A stretch of DNA of 59,314 nt from Acidobacteriota bacterium. Its GTDB lineage: Bacteria > Acidobacteriota > Terriglobia > Terriglobales > Acidobacteriaceae. The notes beneath the pieces are model-generated. The model worked only from the letters and a program-made list of their open reading frames with translations. It had not been told where the DNA came from and ran no database searches. Location of the stretch: the NCBI GenBank assembly GCA_003225005.1, contig QIAN01000209.1, positions 1-59,314 on the forward strand. Direction: 5' to 3'. The translations under genes were made by a program, and so were the position numbers. Shown in pieces: positions 26,409 to 34,137 of this stretch (positions within the stretch are counted from its first letter, which is position 1; every line of letters begins with the position of its first letter).

Positions 26409-26575
26409 CCGATGCCTAATTCATCGGGGGATTCCAGCGGGGTTCCGCATCGACGGCAGATGACCGCGGAGCAGTCTCCGCATGTCAGCGGATCATCGAC
26501 TTCCTTGGCGCATTGCGGGCAGTAGAACGGTCCAGGTCCAGTCGGCGGAGGCGGATTCTGAGGACGTGTCCCCAT
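26405..26575 (-). CDS. 56-aa zinc-ribbon protein coupled to the permease
   Basis: A short ORF from ATG 26575 to TGA 26405 encodes a Pro-rich N-terminus (PQNPPPPTGPGPF), then CPQC, CGDC and CRRC pairs, a treble-clef or double zinc-ribbon pattern, ending ESPDELGIG. The TGA overlaps the permease ATG as ATGA, and the coding pattern extends right up to the overlap, which supports a real gene. Such small ribbon proteins are often adaptors; its function is unknown. No strong ribosome site is visible. Confidence 0.7.
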   Translation of the reverse strand: MGTRPQNPPPPTGPGPFYCPQCAKEVDDPLTCGDCSAVICRRCGTPLESPDELGIG

Positions 26576-26672
26576 GAGAAAGAAAACTGTAGCACAGAGC
26601 GGGAACTGCCGTCCTCCGCGGCAAGAGTTAACCCCTACTGCGACCAGGAAGCATTCATGTTAAAAATACATA

Positions 26673-26711
26673 GAGGCGCAAACCGCGAAGGACGCGAAAG
26701 GTCACGAAGGA
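26673..26711. repeat. Dispersed GCGAAGGACGCGAAAGGTCACGAAGG-type motif
   Basis: The stretch containing cgcgaaggacgcgaaagg before the methyltransferase gene matches a widespread intergenic motif family. A related reversed form occurs at about 53990-54020 (gtgcgcctctgtgtcc). It also supplies the AAGGAAA ribosome site of the next gene. Confidence 0.35.
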
Positions 26712-26718
26712 AACCAAC

Positions 26719-27468
26719 TTGCCCGACAAACCTCTCACTCCCGACGAAAAGCTGCAACATGAATTCAATCGCTGGGCCGCCGAAGGCGAGGGCGAGAAGA
26801 TGGAGCGCCATCATCTCGACATCACCGCCAAAACCATTCGGTTAATGAACCTCCGTCCGGGCGAGCGCGTGCTCGATCTGGGATGCGGTTCGGGATGGGC
26901 AACGCGTCTGCTGGCCCGGCTGGTTGGGGACGGGCCAGAGGGATTCGGGCAGGTCGTGGGTCTAGATGTTTCGGATGAGATGGTGCGGCAAGCGCGGGAA
27001 GCGTCGAAGGACTTTGAGAATATTTTGTATGTTTGGGGCTCGGCGCAGCAGATTCCGTGGGAGGAGAATTTCTTTGACAAAGTTCTGTCGGTCGAATCTT
27101 TTTACTACTATCCCGATCAGGATCGCGCCCTGATGGAGTTATTCCGCGTGATGTCTCCGCGGGGCAAGCTGTTTATTCTGATCAATCTCTACAAAGACAA
27201 TCAATCTTCGCTGCAGTGGGTAGACCAGCTCAGGGTTCCGGTTCACGTGCGCTCTGCCGCGGAGTATGTTGATCTGCTGAAGAAGCACGCGTTTGAGAAC
27301 GTCGAAGCGCGCCGCATCCCCGACGACACGCCCACGCCAGATGGCTACCAGACAAAGTCGTTCAACAGTCTGGAAGACCTGCGAGCCTTCAAGCTCGCAG
27401 GCGCGTTGCTGCTGATGGCTTCAAAACCTGATCTTCGCACTCCAGCTCCGGGATACACGATTTATTAG
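26719..27468 (+). CDS. Class I SAM-dependent methyltransferase
   Basis: The TTG start at 26719 follows GAAGGAAA. The 249-residue protein has the Methyltransf_11/25 fold: RVLDLGCGSGWATRLLA (motif I, SAM binding), VVGLDVSDEMVRQAREAS (motif II acidic residue), AQQIPWEENFFDKVLSVES (motif III-IV) and GKLFILINLY. It resembles UbiE-like small-molecule methyltransferases, but the acceptor cannot be told. It diverges from the zinc ribbon-permease pair. A role as sarcosine or glycine methyltransferase, which would suit the neighbouring cluster, is possible but unproven. Confidence 0.8.
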   Translation: MPDKPLTPDEKLQHEFNRWAAEGEGEKMERHHLDITAKTIRLMNLRPGERVLDLGCGSGWATRLLARLVGDGPEGFGQVVGLDVSDEMVRQAREASKDFENILYVWGSAQQIPWEENFFDKVLSVESFYYYPDQDRALMELFRVMSPRGKLFILINLYKDNQSSLQWVDQLRVPVHVRSAAEYVDLLKKHAFENVEARRIPDDTPTPDGYQTKSFNSLEDLRAFKLAGALLLMASKPDLRTPAPGYTIY

Positions 27469-27521
27469 AGTATTGCAGCGCTCTCTGCGGCCGTACTCCG
27501 CGAACTCTGCGATCCGAGCCT

Positions 27522-28415
27522 TTAGATTTCGCTATCGTCGTCATTGTCCTCATCGCGGTCACGATCGCGTCCACCCAAATCCTTGATCGGGCTCAAAGCG
27601 CGGCCATCCTCAGCATGGCGAATCTCAATTCTGCCGTTTACATTTTCCAGCTTAATCCGCGCGCCTCCGCCGGCCAATTCTCCACGCATGTCGCGGCCCA
27701 CGTACCTGTGACGATTCACGTGCAAGCCGAAATCGTTCTCGATGTCTCCCGACACTGTATTGGCTTCGATTTCGGCCTTGGCGTCCGACGGAATCGTGAG
27801 CTTCACCGATCCATTTACTGAGTTTAGCTCGAGGGCCGATCCGCTGAGATGCGAGAAGCGGGCATCCAAGCGGCCGTTGATGGTGGACAATTGTGCGCGG
27901 CCGGAGAGGTCTTTGGCTTCGAGCTTGCCATTGATGCAACTCGCTCGTACTTCACCGCTAACCCCGGCGACATCGAGCGATCCGTTGATCAGCTTGATCT
28001 CGTCCAGATGCGCACCAAGCGGAACGGTGACTGTGTATTCGACGCTCGGCGGATTGTTGTGCCAGTTGTCGTCGTTCCAGGTTTGATCGCGGTCGCGGTA
28101 CTTTGTGCGAATGGAAACATAATCCCTGCCTGCATCGATCTCGATGCGAGCTTCGTCGAGCCGCTCTTTGGTGCTGGCGCTCTTGATGGCATCGACCTTG
28201 ACTTCATTCCGGTCCCAGGTGGAGATGTGCACCGGGCCGTTGATATTGTCGAGCTCGACTCGGCCATCGGGAGTGAGGGTGTAGGTGTGGTGAAATTCTT
28301 CCGTGACGGCTCTCCGGTAATCGGAGGCGTGCGCTCCCACGGCGAGCATAACCAGCGCGCCGGCAGTTCCGAGAGCGGCACCGACCCAGGTGGCGATTTG
28401 GGAATGGCGATTCAT
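27522..28415 (-). CDS. DUF4097 secreted beta-repeat protein
   Basis: This 297-residue protein has an N-terminal signal segment (residues 8-30) and then a DUF4097-like domain made of repeating short strands: GRVELDNINGPVHISTWD, LDEIKLINGSLDVAGVSG, INGKLEAKDLSGRAQLSTING, and SVNGSVKLTIPSD. The repeats build a right-handed beta-helix-like fold. The tail is very charged (GGRDRDRDEDNDDDSEI). DUF4097 proteins are found in envelopes of many bacteria, with no established biochemical role. It is divergent from the porin-like gene. Confidence 0.8.
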   Translation of the reverse strand: MNRHSQIATWVGAALGTAGALVMLAVGAHASDYRRAVTEEFHHTYTLTPDGRVELDNINGPVHISTWDRNEVKVDAIKSASTKERLDEARIEIDAGRDYVSIRTKYRDRDQTWNDDNWHNNPPSVEYTVTVPLGAHLDEIKLINGSLDVAGVSGEVRASCINGKLEAKDLSGRAQLSTINGRLDARFSHLSGSALELNSVNGSVKLTIPSDAKAEIEANTVSGDIENDFGLHVNRHRYVGRDMRGELAGGGARIKLENVNGRIEIRHAEDGRALSPIKDLGGRDRDRDEDNDDDSEI

Positions 28416-28586
28416 GGTTCCTCCCTATTTCTACAACGTCTTAGACGGTACTCGGAGGAATTCGTGAGTGCCATAGTTGAATGGGGTCCGTTTTGCACCG
28501 GAGACTGGAAGGATTACCTCGGTTACGTTCCTCGGTACGGCTGGATAGGGGACAATTGCCATCACGGGGAAAGAGAGGTCTACGAA

Positions 28587-29687
28587 TTGAAGTCCGGCAC
28601 AAGAAGATCGCCTTTGCGGCGGTGGGGACAGCTTTCATCCCGAGTCCCCTGTCTGTTCATTTCCTTTTTGTTGGCCCTCCTTGGTGCGGAAACAACGGGT
28701 GCCCAAACGCCAGATCCGGAGAAGCCGGTTCCTATCCTTAGCGGGAGCGCCGGGTACTTCACCAATGTCACTGGAGGTCAAGCCCAACTCAACCCAAAGA
28801 CGAGTCCTGTTCTCCTCCTACCCATCGGTGACCGCTGGCTGATTGAATCTAGAGGGGAATTCGAGGGGGATTTTCGGCGCACCGGTGGTACCGGAGCCTA
28901 TGCAGGCCCGGTCAACAAACATCTCGACTACTTCGAACTCGACTACATCGCCAACCGTTACCTCACGGTCACGACGGGCCGGTTCTTGACCCCTTTCGGC
29001 ATCTTCAACGAGCGGCTGTATCCCATATGGATACGCAGTCTGCAGCCTGACCCGCTCATTTTTCCTATCGCGACCGGCTCCAGCGACGGAGCCATGTTGC
29101 GTGGTGGATTTAGGCTGGACGCCAAAGCCAACATGAACTATGCGGCCTACGTCTCAGTCACGAGCATCGGCCTCGGCGGGGTCGAATCACAACGTCTGGC
29201 GGGAGGGCGAGTGGGCTTCTTTCTGCCAGGTCCGAGGATCGAGGCTGGCGCGTCCTGGCAAAAGTTGCTGCAAGATGAGCGTTCGAATGCGTTTGGATTT
29301 CACTTTGCGTGGCAGCCGGTCCGTCTGCCTCTCAATCTGCGCTCGGAGTATGCCCGATCCTTCCAGGGAAGCGGGTATTGGATCGAAGGAGCATACCGCC
29401 TAACCCAGGTTTCGTTCTGGCAGAAGGCAATGCGCCACATGGAAATTGCGGCGCGCGCACAGCAATTCTTTATCGGCCAGATCAGTTACAACGACGCTCA
29501 ACAATATGGCCTGCCCGGTGTAAGCACTCGTGAAGGCGATTTGGGACTTAACTACTACTTGCACGATGGACTCAAAGTTGCGGCCAGTTATGGCCGCCAA
29601 TTCAGCTCGGATGGAAATTTGAATCTGTGGACAGTGGGGCTTGCTTACCGCTTCGCTTTCCCACTCGGACGGCTGGGGGCACAATGA
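28587..29687 (+). CDS. Porin-like outer-membrane beta-barrel protein
   Basis: The open frame extends far upstream as an antisense shadow of the DUF4097 gene; I start at TTG 28587 with AGAGAGG eight bases before. The 366-residue product has a signal peptide (RWGQLSSRVPCLFISFLLALLG, cleaved after TTGAQT-like residues) and alternating amphipathic strands such as YFELDYIANRYLTVTTGRFL, ending in a short aromatic strand (WTVGLAYRFAF). GRFLTPFGIFNERLYP resembles porin/OprP-like proteins. The next gene overlaps it as ATGA, so it heads an operon with a cytochrome c, a CuA-site protein and a small secreted protein. Confidence 0.7.
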   Translation: MKSGTRRSPLRRWGQLSSRVPCLFISFLLALLGAETTGAQTPDPEKPVPILSGSAGYFTNVTGGQAQLNPKTSPVLLLPIGDRWLIESRGEFEGDFRRTGGTGAYAGPVNKHLDYFELDYIANRYLTVTTGRFLTPFGIFNERLYPIWIRSLQPDPLIFPIATGSSDGAMLRGGFRLDAKANMNYAAYVSVTSIGLGGVESQRLAGGRVGFFLPGPRIEAGASWQKLLQDERSNAFGFHFAWQPVRLPLNLRSEYARSFQGSGYWIEGAYRLTQVSFWQKAMRHMEIAARAQQFFIGQISYNDAQQYGLPGVSTREGDLGLNYYLHDGLKVAASYGRQFSSDGNLNLWTVGLAYRFAFPLGRLGAQ

Positions 29688-29983
29688 AGGCAACGATTCT
29701 GGCAATTGTCTGGAGCGTGCTGGTGCTGGTTTCACTCGGTGCTGCCGCCACGCCGCCGGGGAAGAACGCGAATACAGTCGCCGCCATCGTGACCAACAAC
29801 GACAATGCAGACACCATGCGGGTACAAGGTGAGCTACGTTTTCGCACCAACTGCGGCCGATGCCACGCGGCTCCGCACAAGTTTCCTCCGCGCATGATGG
29901 CAACTATTGTTCGACATATGCGGGTTCGGGCGACCATTACGGATGAAGACATGCGCCTCGTCCTCTTCTACATGACGCAGTAG
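29684..29983 (+). CDS. Small monoheme c-type cytochrome
   Basis: ATG 29684 overlaps the porin stop (ATGA). The 99-residue protein has a signal peptide (residues 1-22, WSVLVLVSLGAAA) and one heme site, FRTNCGRCHAAPHKF. The distal ligand may be a Met in PPRMMATIVRHM. Such short cytochromes carry electrons in the periplasm. The operon continues with a CuA-type domain, a usual partner for cytochrome c, so they may form an electron-transfer pair. Confidence 0.8.
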   Translation: MKATILAIVWSVLVLVSLGAAATPPGKNANTVAAIVTNNDNADTMRVQGELRFRTNCGRCHAAPHKFPPRMMATIVRHMRVRATITDEDMRLVLFYMTQ

Positions 29984-30011
29984 CCTTGTCCCGGGTTTGA
30001 CGGGTAGGAAC

Positions 30012-30440
30012 GTGGGGAAATTCATTCTTCGTGGGTTCTTGAGAATCGCCGCGGCTGCCGTGGTCTTCACCGCGCTGCTTCTTCACGCTCAGATCCGCGT
30101 CATTGAATTGCTGGCGGACAAGGACAGCCGGTATAAGATAGGCGGCACGGCTAGTCCAGAGATCACATTGACCGCTGGAGAACAAATACTTTTGCGCGTA
30201 ACCGCGCGCAGAGGAAAATCGTGGAATCGCGATGGATCGATACATGGCTTTACCCTGCTGCGAGCCAAGGACCGGTCTAAAGTAGAGGGATGGAGCTTGC
30301 TGTTCAAGGCAGGCACGCAGCAGTTCCTTCTGACTGCCCCTGACGAGGCGGGCGACTATGAAGTGGTGTGCACCGTGATTTGCAGTGAAGATCACGAGGG
30401 CATGCACATGAAGTTGGTCGTCCTTCCCAAAGGAGGTTGA
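30012..30440 (+). CDS. Cupredoxin with a complete CuA (COX2-type) site, no oxidase partner
   Basis: I place the start at GTG 30012 after TAGGAA; TTG 29997 is an alternative. A hydrophobic N-terminus (RIAAAAVVFTALLLHAQ) is a signal or anchor. The beta-domain ends with CTVICSEDHEGM, which matches the CuA spacing C-x3-C-x3-H-x2-M of cytochrome oxidase subunit II, and an earlier His lies in SIHGFTLL as fourth ligand. The protein is about 140 residues, far shorter than COX2 and lacking its helix hairpin; no subunit I gene is near. It may be an electron-transfer or copper-handling protein working with the cytochrome c encoded just upstream. Confidence 0.75.
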   Translation: MGKFILRGFLRIAAAAVVFTALLLHAQIRVIELLADKDSRYKIGGTASPEITLTAGEQILLRVTARRGKSWNRDGSIHGFTLLRAKDRSKVEGWSLLFKAGTQQFLLTAPDEAGDYEVVCTVICSEDHEGMHMKLVVLPKGG

Positions 30441-30450
30441 GGAATAGAGC

Positions 30451-30840
30451 ATGAATCGAATCGCAATTCTATGCGCAGCGGGGATCCTGGCATGGGCCAA
30501 CGCGGCTTATGCTCAGGCTGGCGCGTCAAAGACATTTCGCGGCGAGATTTCAGACAGTCAGTGTGCCCTTAACGTTCACTCGCTCACTCGCTCGCACGAA
30601 GAGATGCTGAAATCAAAGTCCATGGGCGGGACGTCGCGTTCGTGCTCTCAGTACTGCATTGAGCATCTGGGAGGAGAACTGGTCCTGTCGTCCGGCGCCA
30701 CCGTGTTTCGCCTCGACAATCAGAGTGCTGCCCGAGAGTATGCCGGTCAGAAGGCTAAGGTCGTCGGCACACTCGATCCTAAGACCAAAACTGTTCACAT
30801 TGTGAGCATTGTCCCCGATACGCAACCGCCACATCGGTGA
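30451..30840 (+). CDS. Small secreted protein with paired cysteines (DUF5818-like)
   Basis: This 129-residue protein begins at ATG 30451, ten bases after the CuA gene, with GAGG before it. A signal peptide (residues 1-22, ending AYAQA) precedes a single domain: FRGEISDSQCALNVH, SRSCSQYCIEHLGG, then strands REYAGQKAKVVGTLD and VHIVSIVPDT. The ISDSxC opening and CxxxC pair recall DUF5818 proteins frequent in Acidobacteriota. The cysteines and histidines could bind metal. It closes the porin/cytochrome/CuA operon. The function is unknown. Confidence 0.65.
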   Translation: MNRIAILCAAGILAWANAAYAQAGASKTFRGEISDSQCALNVHSLTRSHEEMLKSKSMGGTSRSCSQYCIEHLGGELVLSSGATVFRLDNQSAAREYAGQKAKVVGTLDPKTKTVHIVSIVPDTQPPHR

Positions 30841-30867
30841 GAGCGCGTTCCCGGCCACGCGGCAACG

Positions 30868-32187
30868 TCATCGCACGCCGTTGCCGGTCCGCTGACCGCT
30901 CTTCGGTTCTGCCTCCGTCAGTAAATACACGCCCAAGATCGTCATCTCTGGCTCAATTGGGTGGCGATAACGCTGGTTGGGAAAGACGATGTAATAGATG
31001 GCGGGATAAAGCAATACCAGCCAAAATAAGAGCCAGGCGCCAGGCTTGCGCTGGTGCAGGGAGCGTATCAGTCCCCAGAACATCAGCACAGAGGAGGCCA
31101 GGAATAAAGAGTTTTTAACTTGCGCCAGCCACCAGGTTTGGGCCAGACGCGGCGCCCCAGCCCAGTAGTAGACGAATCGCTTGATGCTCAGTGTGGCGAA
31201 GCGTGCGTAGTCCTGCCTGATGTAATCCAACGCCTGACGCTTGCGCATGGCGATGTAGGCGATCTCGCCCATGGCCGTGTATTGACGCATCGCGTACACA
31301 TCCTGCGTTGGATGGATATATTGCATCCAGGTGCCGTCGGCTCCGTTTCCGTTGCCCAAGCGAAGCTCGGCGCCAAAATTGTCGCGAATGAAAATGAACT
31401 TGTCGAACGTTCGATAGTTGCGGACCAGCCAAGGCGCGATGCAGGCGAAGAAAATAGCCGCGGCTACTCCCCCCCCCTTAAGCGATGGCTTGTACTTTTT
31501 CGCGCGCCGATACCACGCCCATAATCCCGAAGCGGGTAAAAACGCCACCAGAACCGTGCTCGCCAGCGCGGCCAGTCCCCAAAGCAGCCCAAATGCCAGC
31601 CATGGTTTCAGGCCGGCACGATCTTCCATGGTGAGCGTCAGCCAGAAAAGGCTCGTCAGCAGAAGCGCGGAGAAACTTGTCTCCCACACCCAGCGCGTGC
31701 ACCAAAACATCACGTAAGGCAACAAGGCCCATGTCCATGCGGAGCCAACGGCAACTTTTTCGGAAAAGATTCGGCGCCCGATGAGAAAAATCGGAATGCA
31801 GGTAAGAGCGGAAAAAATACTGTTGATTGTCAGCAACACGAACGCCGATGCATGGGAGTAAGTGCCGAAGATTCGAAACACGCCGCCGATCAGATAGGGG
31901 TAGAGGGGCGACACCCAAGCCGTGGGCCCAGTCTGCGCCCCGAAAGGATTGCTGAAGCCTTGGCCCGAAACGATGGCTGCGCCAATACGGCCCATTTCCC
32001 AGCCGAAACTGAAGTTGTTTTCTGTGCTCTTGAACTTGTAGGTGTGAGCAACAATGATCCATCCCACGCGCAGAATGAACGCGATGGCGACCATCCAAAA
32101 TTGCGATGTGCGGATGCGAGCCCAAATCCGAATCAGGGTGGCCGCGAAGGTCGAATTCGCCGGCAGCGCAAGTGTGTGTAGCGGCAT
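30868..32187 (-). CDS. Membrane glycosyltransferase-like protein (GT-C fold) with G9 tract
   Basis: The start at ATG 32187 (MPLHTLALP) lies eight bases after the stop of the macro-domain gene. The 439-residue protein has about ten helices in the GT-C arrangement, with a first loop NFSFGWEMGRIGAAIVSGQG, then GPTAWVSPLYPYLIGG, typical of PMT_2/RgtA-like transferases. A run of nine G residues on the coding strand near 31469-31477 encodes KGGGV; slippage there would truncate the protein near its middle. Acceptor and donor cannot be told. It is in an operon with the macro-domain gene. Confidence 0.7.
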   Translation of the reverse strand: MPLHTLALPANSTFAATLIRIWARIRTSQFWMVAIAFILRVGWIIVAHTYKFKSTENNFSFGWEMGRIGAAIVSGQGFSNPFGAQTGPTAWVSPLYPYLIGGVFRIFGTYSHASAFVLLTINSIFSALTCIPIFLIGRRIFSEKVAVGSAWTWALLPYVMFWCTRWVWETSFSALLLTSLFWLTLTMEDRAGLKPWLAFGLLWGLAALASTVLVAFLPASGLWAWYRRAKKYKPSLKGGGVAAAIFFACIAPWLVRNYRTFDKFIFIRDNFGAELRLGNGNGADGTWMQYIHPTQDVYAMRQYTAMGEIAYIAMRKRQALDYIRQDYARFATLSIKRFVYYWAGAPRLAQTWWLAQVKNSLFLASSVLMFWGLIRSLHQRKPGAWLLFWLVLLYPAIYYIVFPNQRYRHPIEPEMTILGVYLLTEAEPKSGQRTGNGVR

Positions 32188-32194
32188 GGATATT

Positions 32195-32815
32195 CTATTT
32201 GTAGCTGAGGAGAAGAAGAGGAGCAAATCGGATGCGCGACTGGCCAGTCGCTCGATCGGTACCAATCGTAAGCTCGGACCTGTTTAAGACAGACAGGAAG
32301 GTCTTGTAATCTGCCGCTCCGAACAAGACGAACCTGACCAACTGGATTGAGCTCCGCGGAGTCTCCCGCTCATATTCGCGCACTGCGCCGAGCATCGTCT
32401 CGGCGCAGTCGTCCCCGGGAAAGGCAGCTACGCCGGTGGCGAGAGCAGGAAAAGCTACGCTCTTTAATTGCAGTTCCTCGGCGCGGCGAAGGCTGTTCCG
32501 GGTGGCGTCGGCGATGATGGCGGCGCTCGAAAGCGACCCCGGGCGCTTGCGAACGCGTGCATCTTCTGGACGATGTCCCATCGCCGCGGCGTGGATCACG
32601 TATTTGTTGGGCAGGCGGCCCGCGCCCGTGATTGCAGTCTCGCCAAGCTTGATCGGGCCTTTGGCTTGGCCTTCGCGGTCAATCTCGCTTCCTCCGCGAC
32701 GGAGGATTGCTCCCGCCACGCCAGAACCTAGGATCAATTCGGTGTTCGCGGCATTGACGATAGCGTCTATGTCGGCCTGTTTCGTAATATCGCCTTGGAC
32801 GATTTCGATTCTCAA
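32195..32815 (-). CDS. Macro-domain (ADP-ribose binding/hydrolase) protein
   Basis: The macro domain begins LRIEIVQGDITKQADIDAIV, with NAANTELILGSGVAGAI (ADP-ribose loop, Asn/Asn) and VAFPALATGVAAFP (second phosphate loop), then VRFVLFGAADYKTFL. I use TTG 32815 because the family normally begins there; the frame stays open to 32923 and ATG 32905 is possible. Proteins of this type remove ADP-ribose or bind its derivatives. A C-terminal tail of about 25 residues follows the domain. It is followed by the glycosyltransferase gene with a seven-base gap. Confidence 0.85.
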   Translation of the reverse strand: MRIEIVQGDITKQADIDAIVNAANTELILGSGVAGAILRRGGSEIDREGQAKGPIKLGETAITGAGRLPNKYVIHAAAMGHRPEDARVRKRPGSLSSAAIIADATRNSLRRAEELQLKSVAFPALATGVAAFPGDDCAETMLGAVREYERETPRSSIQLVRFVLFGAADYKTFLSVLNRSELTIGTDRATGQSRIRFAPLLLLSYK

Positions 32816-32923
32816 ATCACGAACCCCACTCTCAGCCTTGTCCCAGCCTGGCGTCTTTCCCGCTGGGTGGACGGTGTGGGACCGCTCCGCCGCCCTTGAG
32901 CGCATACCGCTCGAGACTAACAA

Positions 32924-33432
32924 GGAGAGGCCATGTTTGAAAGGCTGAAGCAGAGTGTCACAGAGTGTCCAGACTGTCCTGGCGAGCTACGTTGGAGCCA
33001 CCGCTCTCGCTGGCTATTAGCCCAAAGTCTTCTGCATTTCGCGAACATTTTCACTGCACCAGTTGCCGGCTTATCCTGCCGCGAATATCGCGGATTCACA
33101 GAACTTACAACTCTCCTGCCAGGCTTCTCGCTCCAAGATGCAGTGACCGAGCTAATTAGGAGTTAATTAGGTCTTTTGGTTGCAGCAGGGCGGCCGGAGA
33201 GGTGTAGATGCGGGCCTCGGAGTTTTTCTTTTCTGATGGGCGCAGGGCGGCGTTGGGCGTGTTCTTCGAGCGGCAGAGGCAACTCGAGGAGAAGGTGGTC
33301 TCCGCGATAGACGAGCAGGGGTGCCCTCGAGCTGATGCGAGGATTGACACCCGTCACGGCCGCCCTGTCCCAGCTGCTTTTCGCTGCTGGATTCCGCACT
33401 TAAGAACTATAATTAGCGACTGAGGGTGCCCA
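32924..33432. other. Gap upstream of nuoB with possible gene remnant and promoter box
   Basis: The region holds a possible decayed zinc-ribbon gene (32933-33140) and a short open frame at 33208-33423 (GVFFERQRQLEEKVVSAID) whose reality I cannot support. TATAAT at 33408-33413 lies 20 bp before the nuoB start and is a candidate -10 box, with no clear -35 partner. Confidence 0.4.
32933..33140 (+). pseudogene. Possible frameshifted small zinc-ribbon gene
   Basis: From ATG 32933 the frame reads MFERLKQSVTECPDCPGELR and then WSHRSRWLLA; a shift into a neighbouring frame gives FREHFHCTSCRLILPRI. Together this restores a CPxC ... CxxC ribbon pattern about 30 residues apart. Neither frame alone is a convincing gene. 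It could also be chance. Confidence 0.25.
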
Positions 33433-33993
33433 ATGGGCTGGCTGCAAAACAAGTTTGAAAAGAATTTCCTGATTAGCACGGTCGATTACGTCTTCAACTG
33501 GGCTCGCAAATCGGCCGTCTGGCCGATGACCTTCGGCCTGGCGTGTTGCGCCATTGAGATGATCGCCTCTTCCACGGCGCGTTTTGATATCGCGCGCTTC
33601 GGGTCAGAGGTTTTTCGTCCCAGCCCACGGCAGAGCGACCTGATGATCGTTGCCGGCACCGTGACGCTCAAGATGGCGCCCGTGGTCAAACGCATCTACG
33701 ACCAGATGCCTGACCCTAAGTGGGTGATCTCGATGGGCGCATGCTCGTCGGTAGGCGGGCCGTTCAATACTTACGCGGTGCTGCAGGGTGTCGACAAAAT
33801 TGTCCCCGTGGACGTTTACGTGACCGGTTGCCCGCCGCGTCCTGAAAATCTTTTCTACGCGCTGCTCAAGCTGCAAGACAAGATCGACACCATGACCCTG
33901 GCCAAAAGGCCCACCGAGGTTCGTCTTGATCCAAATATGGTGGAGAACTTTAAGCGTCAGGTAATGATCGCGCAGACGCTGCAGCCAAAATGA
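33433..33993 (+). CDS. nuoB: NADH-quinone oxidoreductase subunit B, stand-alone
   Basis: NuoB holds the terminal 4Fe-4S cluster N2 that passes electrons to quinone in complex I. The 186-residue protein has all four ligands: tandem Cys in [13 protein letters not shown], Cys in [11 protein letters not shown], and Cys in [12 protein letters not shown]. The segment [20 protein letters not shown] is also diagnostic. No nuoA, nuoC or nuoD flanks it, unlike the usual operon; a Rieske-type ferredoxin follows. The rest of complex I is presumably elsewhere in the genome. In a menaquinone organism, N2 would feed menaquinone. Confidence 0.95.
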   Translation: MGWLQNKFEKNFLISTVDYVFNWARKSAVWPMTFGLACCAIEMIASSTARFDIARFGSEVFRPSPRQSDLMIVAGTVTLKMAPVVKRIYDQMPDPKWVISMGACSSVGGPFNTYAVLQGVDKIVPVDVYVTGCPPRPENLFYALLKLQDKIDTMTLAKRPTEVRLDPNMVENFKRQVMIAQTLQPK

Positions 33994-34137
33994 CCGCGCT
34001 TAGCGAGCGTGAGCGAAGCGAAGGATCTGAGTCAGCAATCAGCATTCAGCCACTGGTGGTCTGCGGCGGGTCCTTACTTTACTGGAGTGTTCGAACGAAG
34101 CCCTGAGGGGCGGAACGCTGAGTGCTCATCCACAACC

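Noticed and set aside
27849-28586. Extended porin frame reaching back to 27849
   Set aside because: This part is antisense to the DUF4097 gene; the signal peptide begins after 28587.
33208-33423. 71-codon frame upstream of nuoB with GVFFERQRQLEEK
   Set aside because: One helix-like stretch only, no ribosome site and no family; the frame ends just before nuoB by chance.
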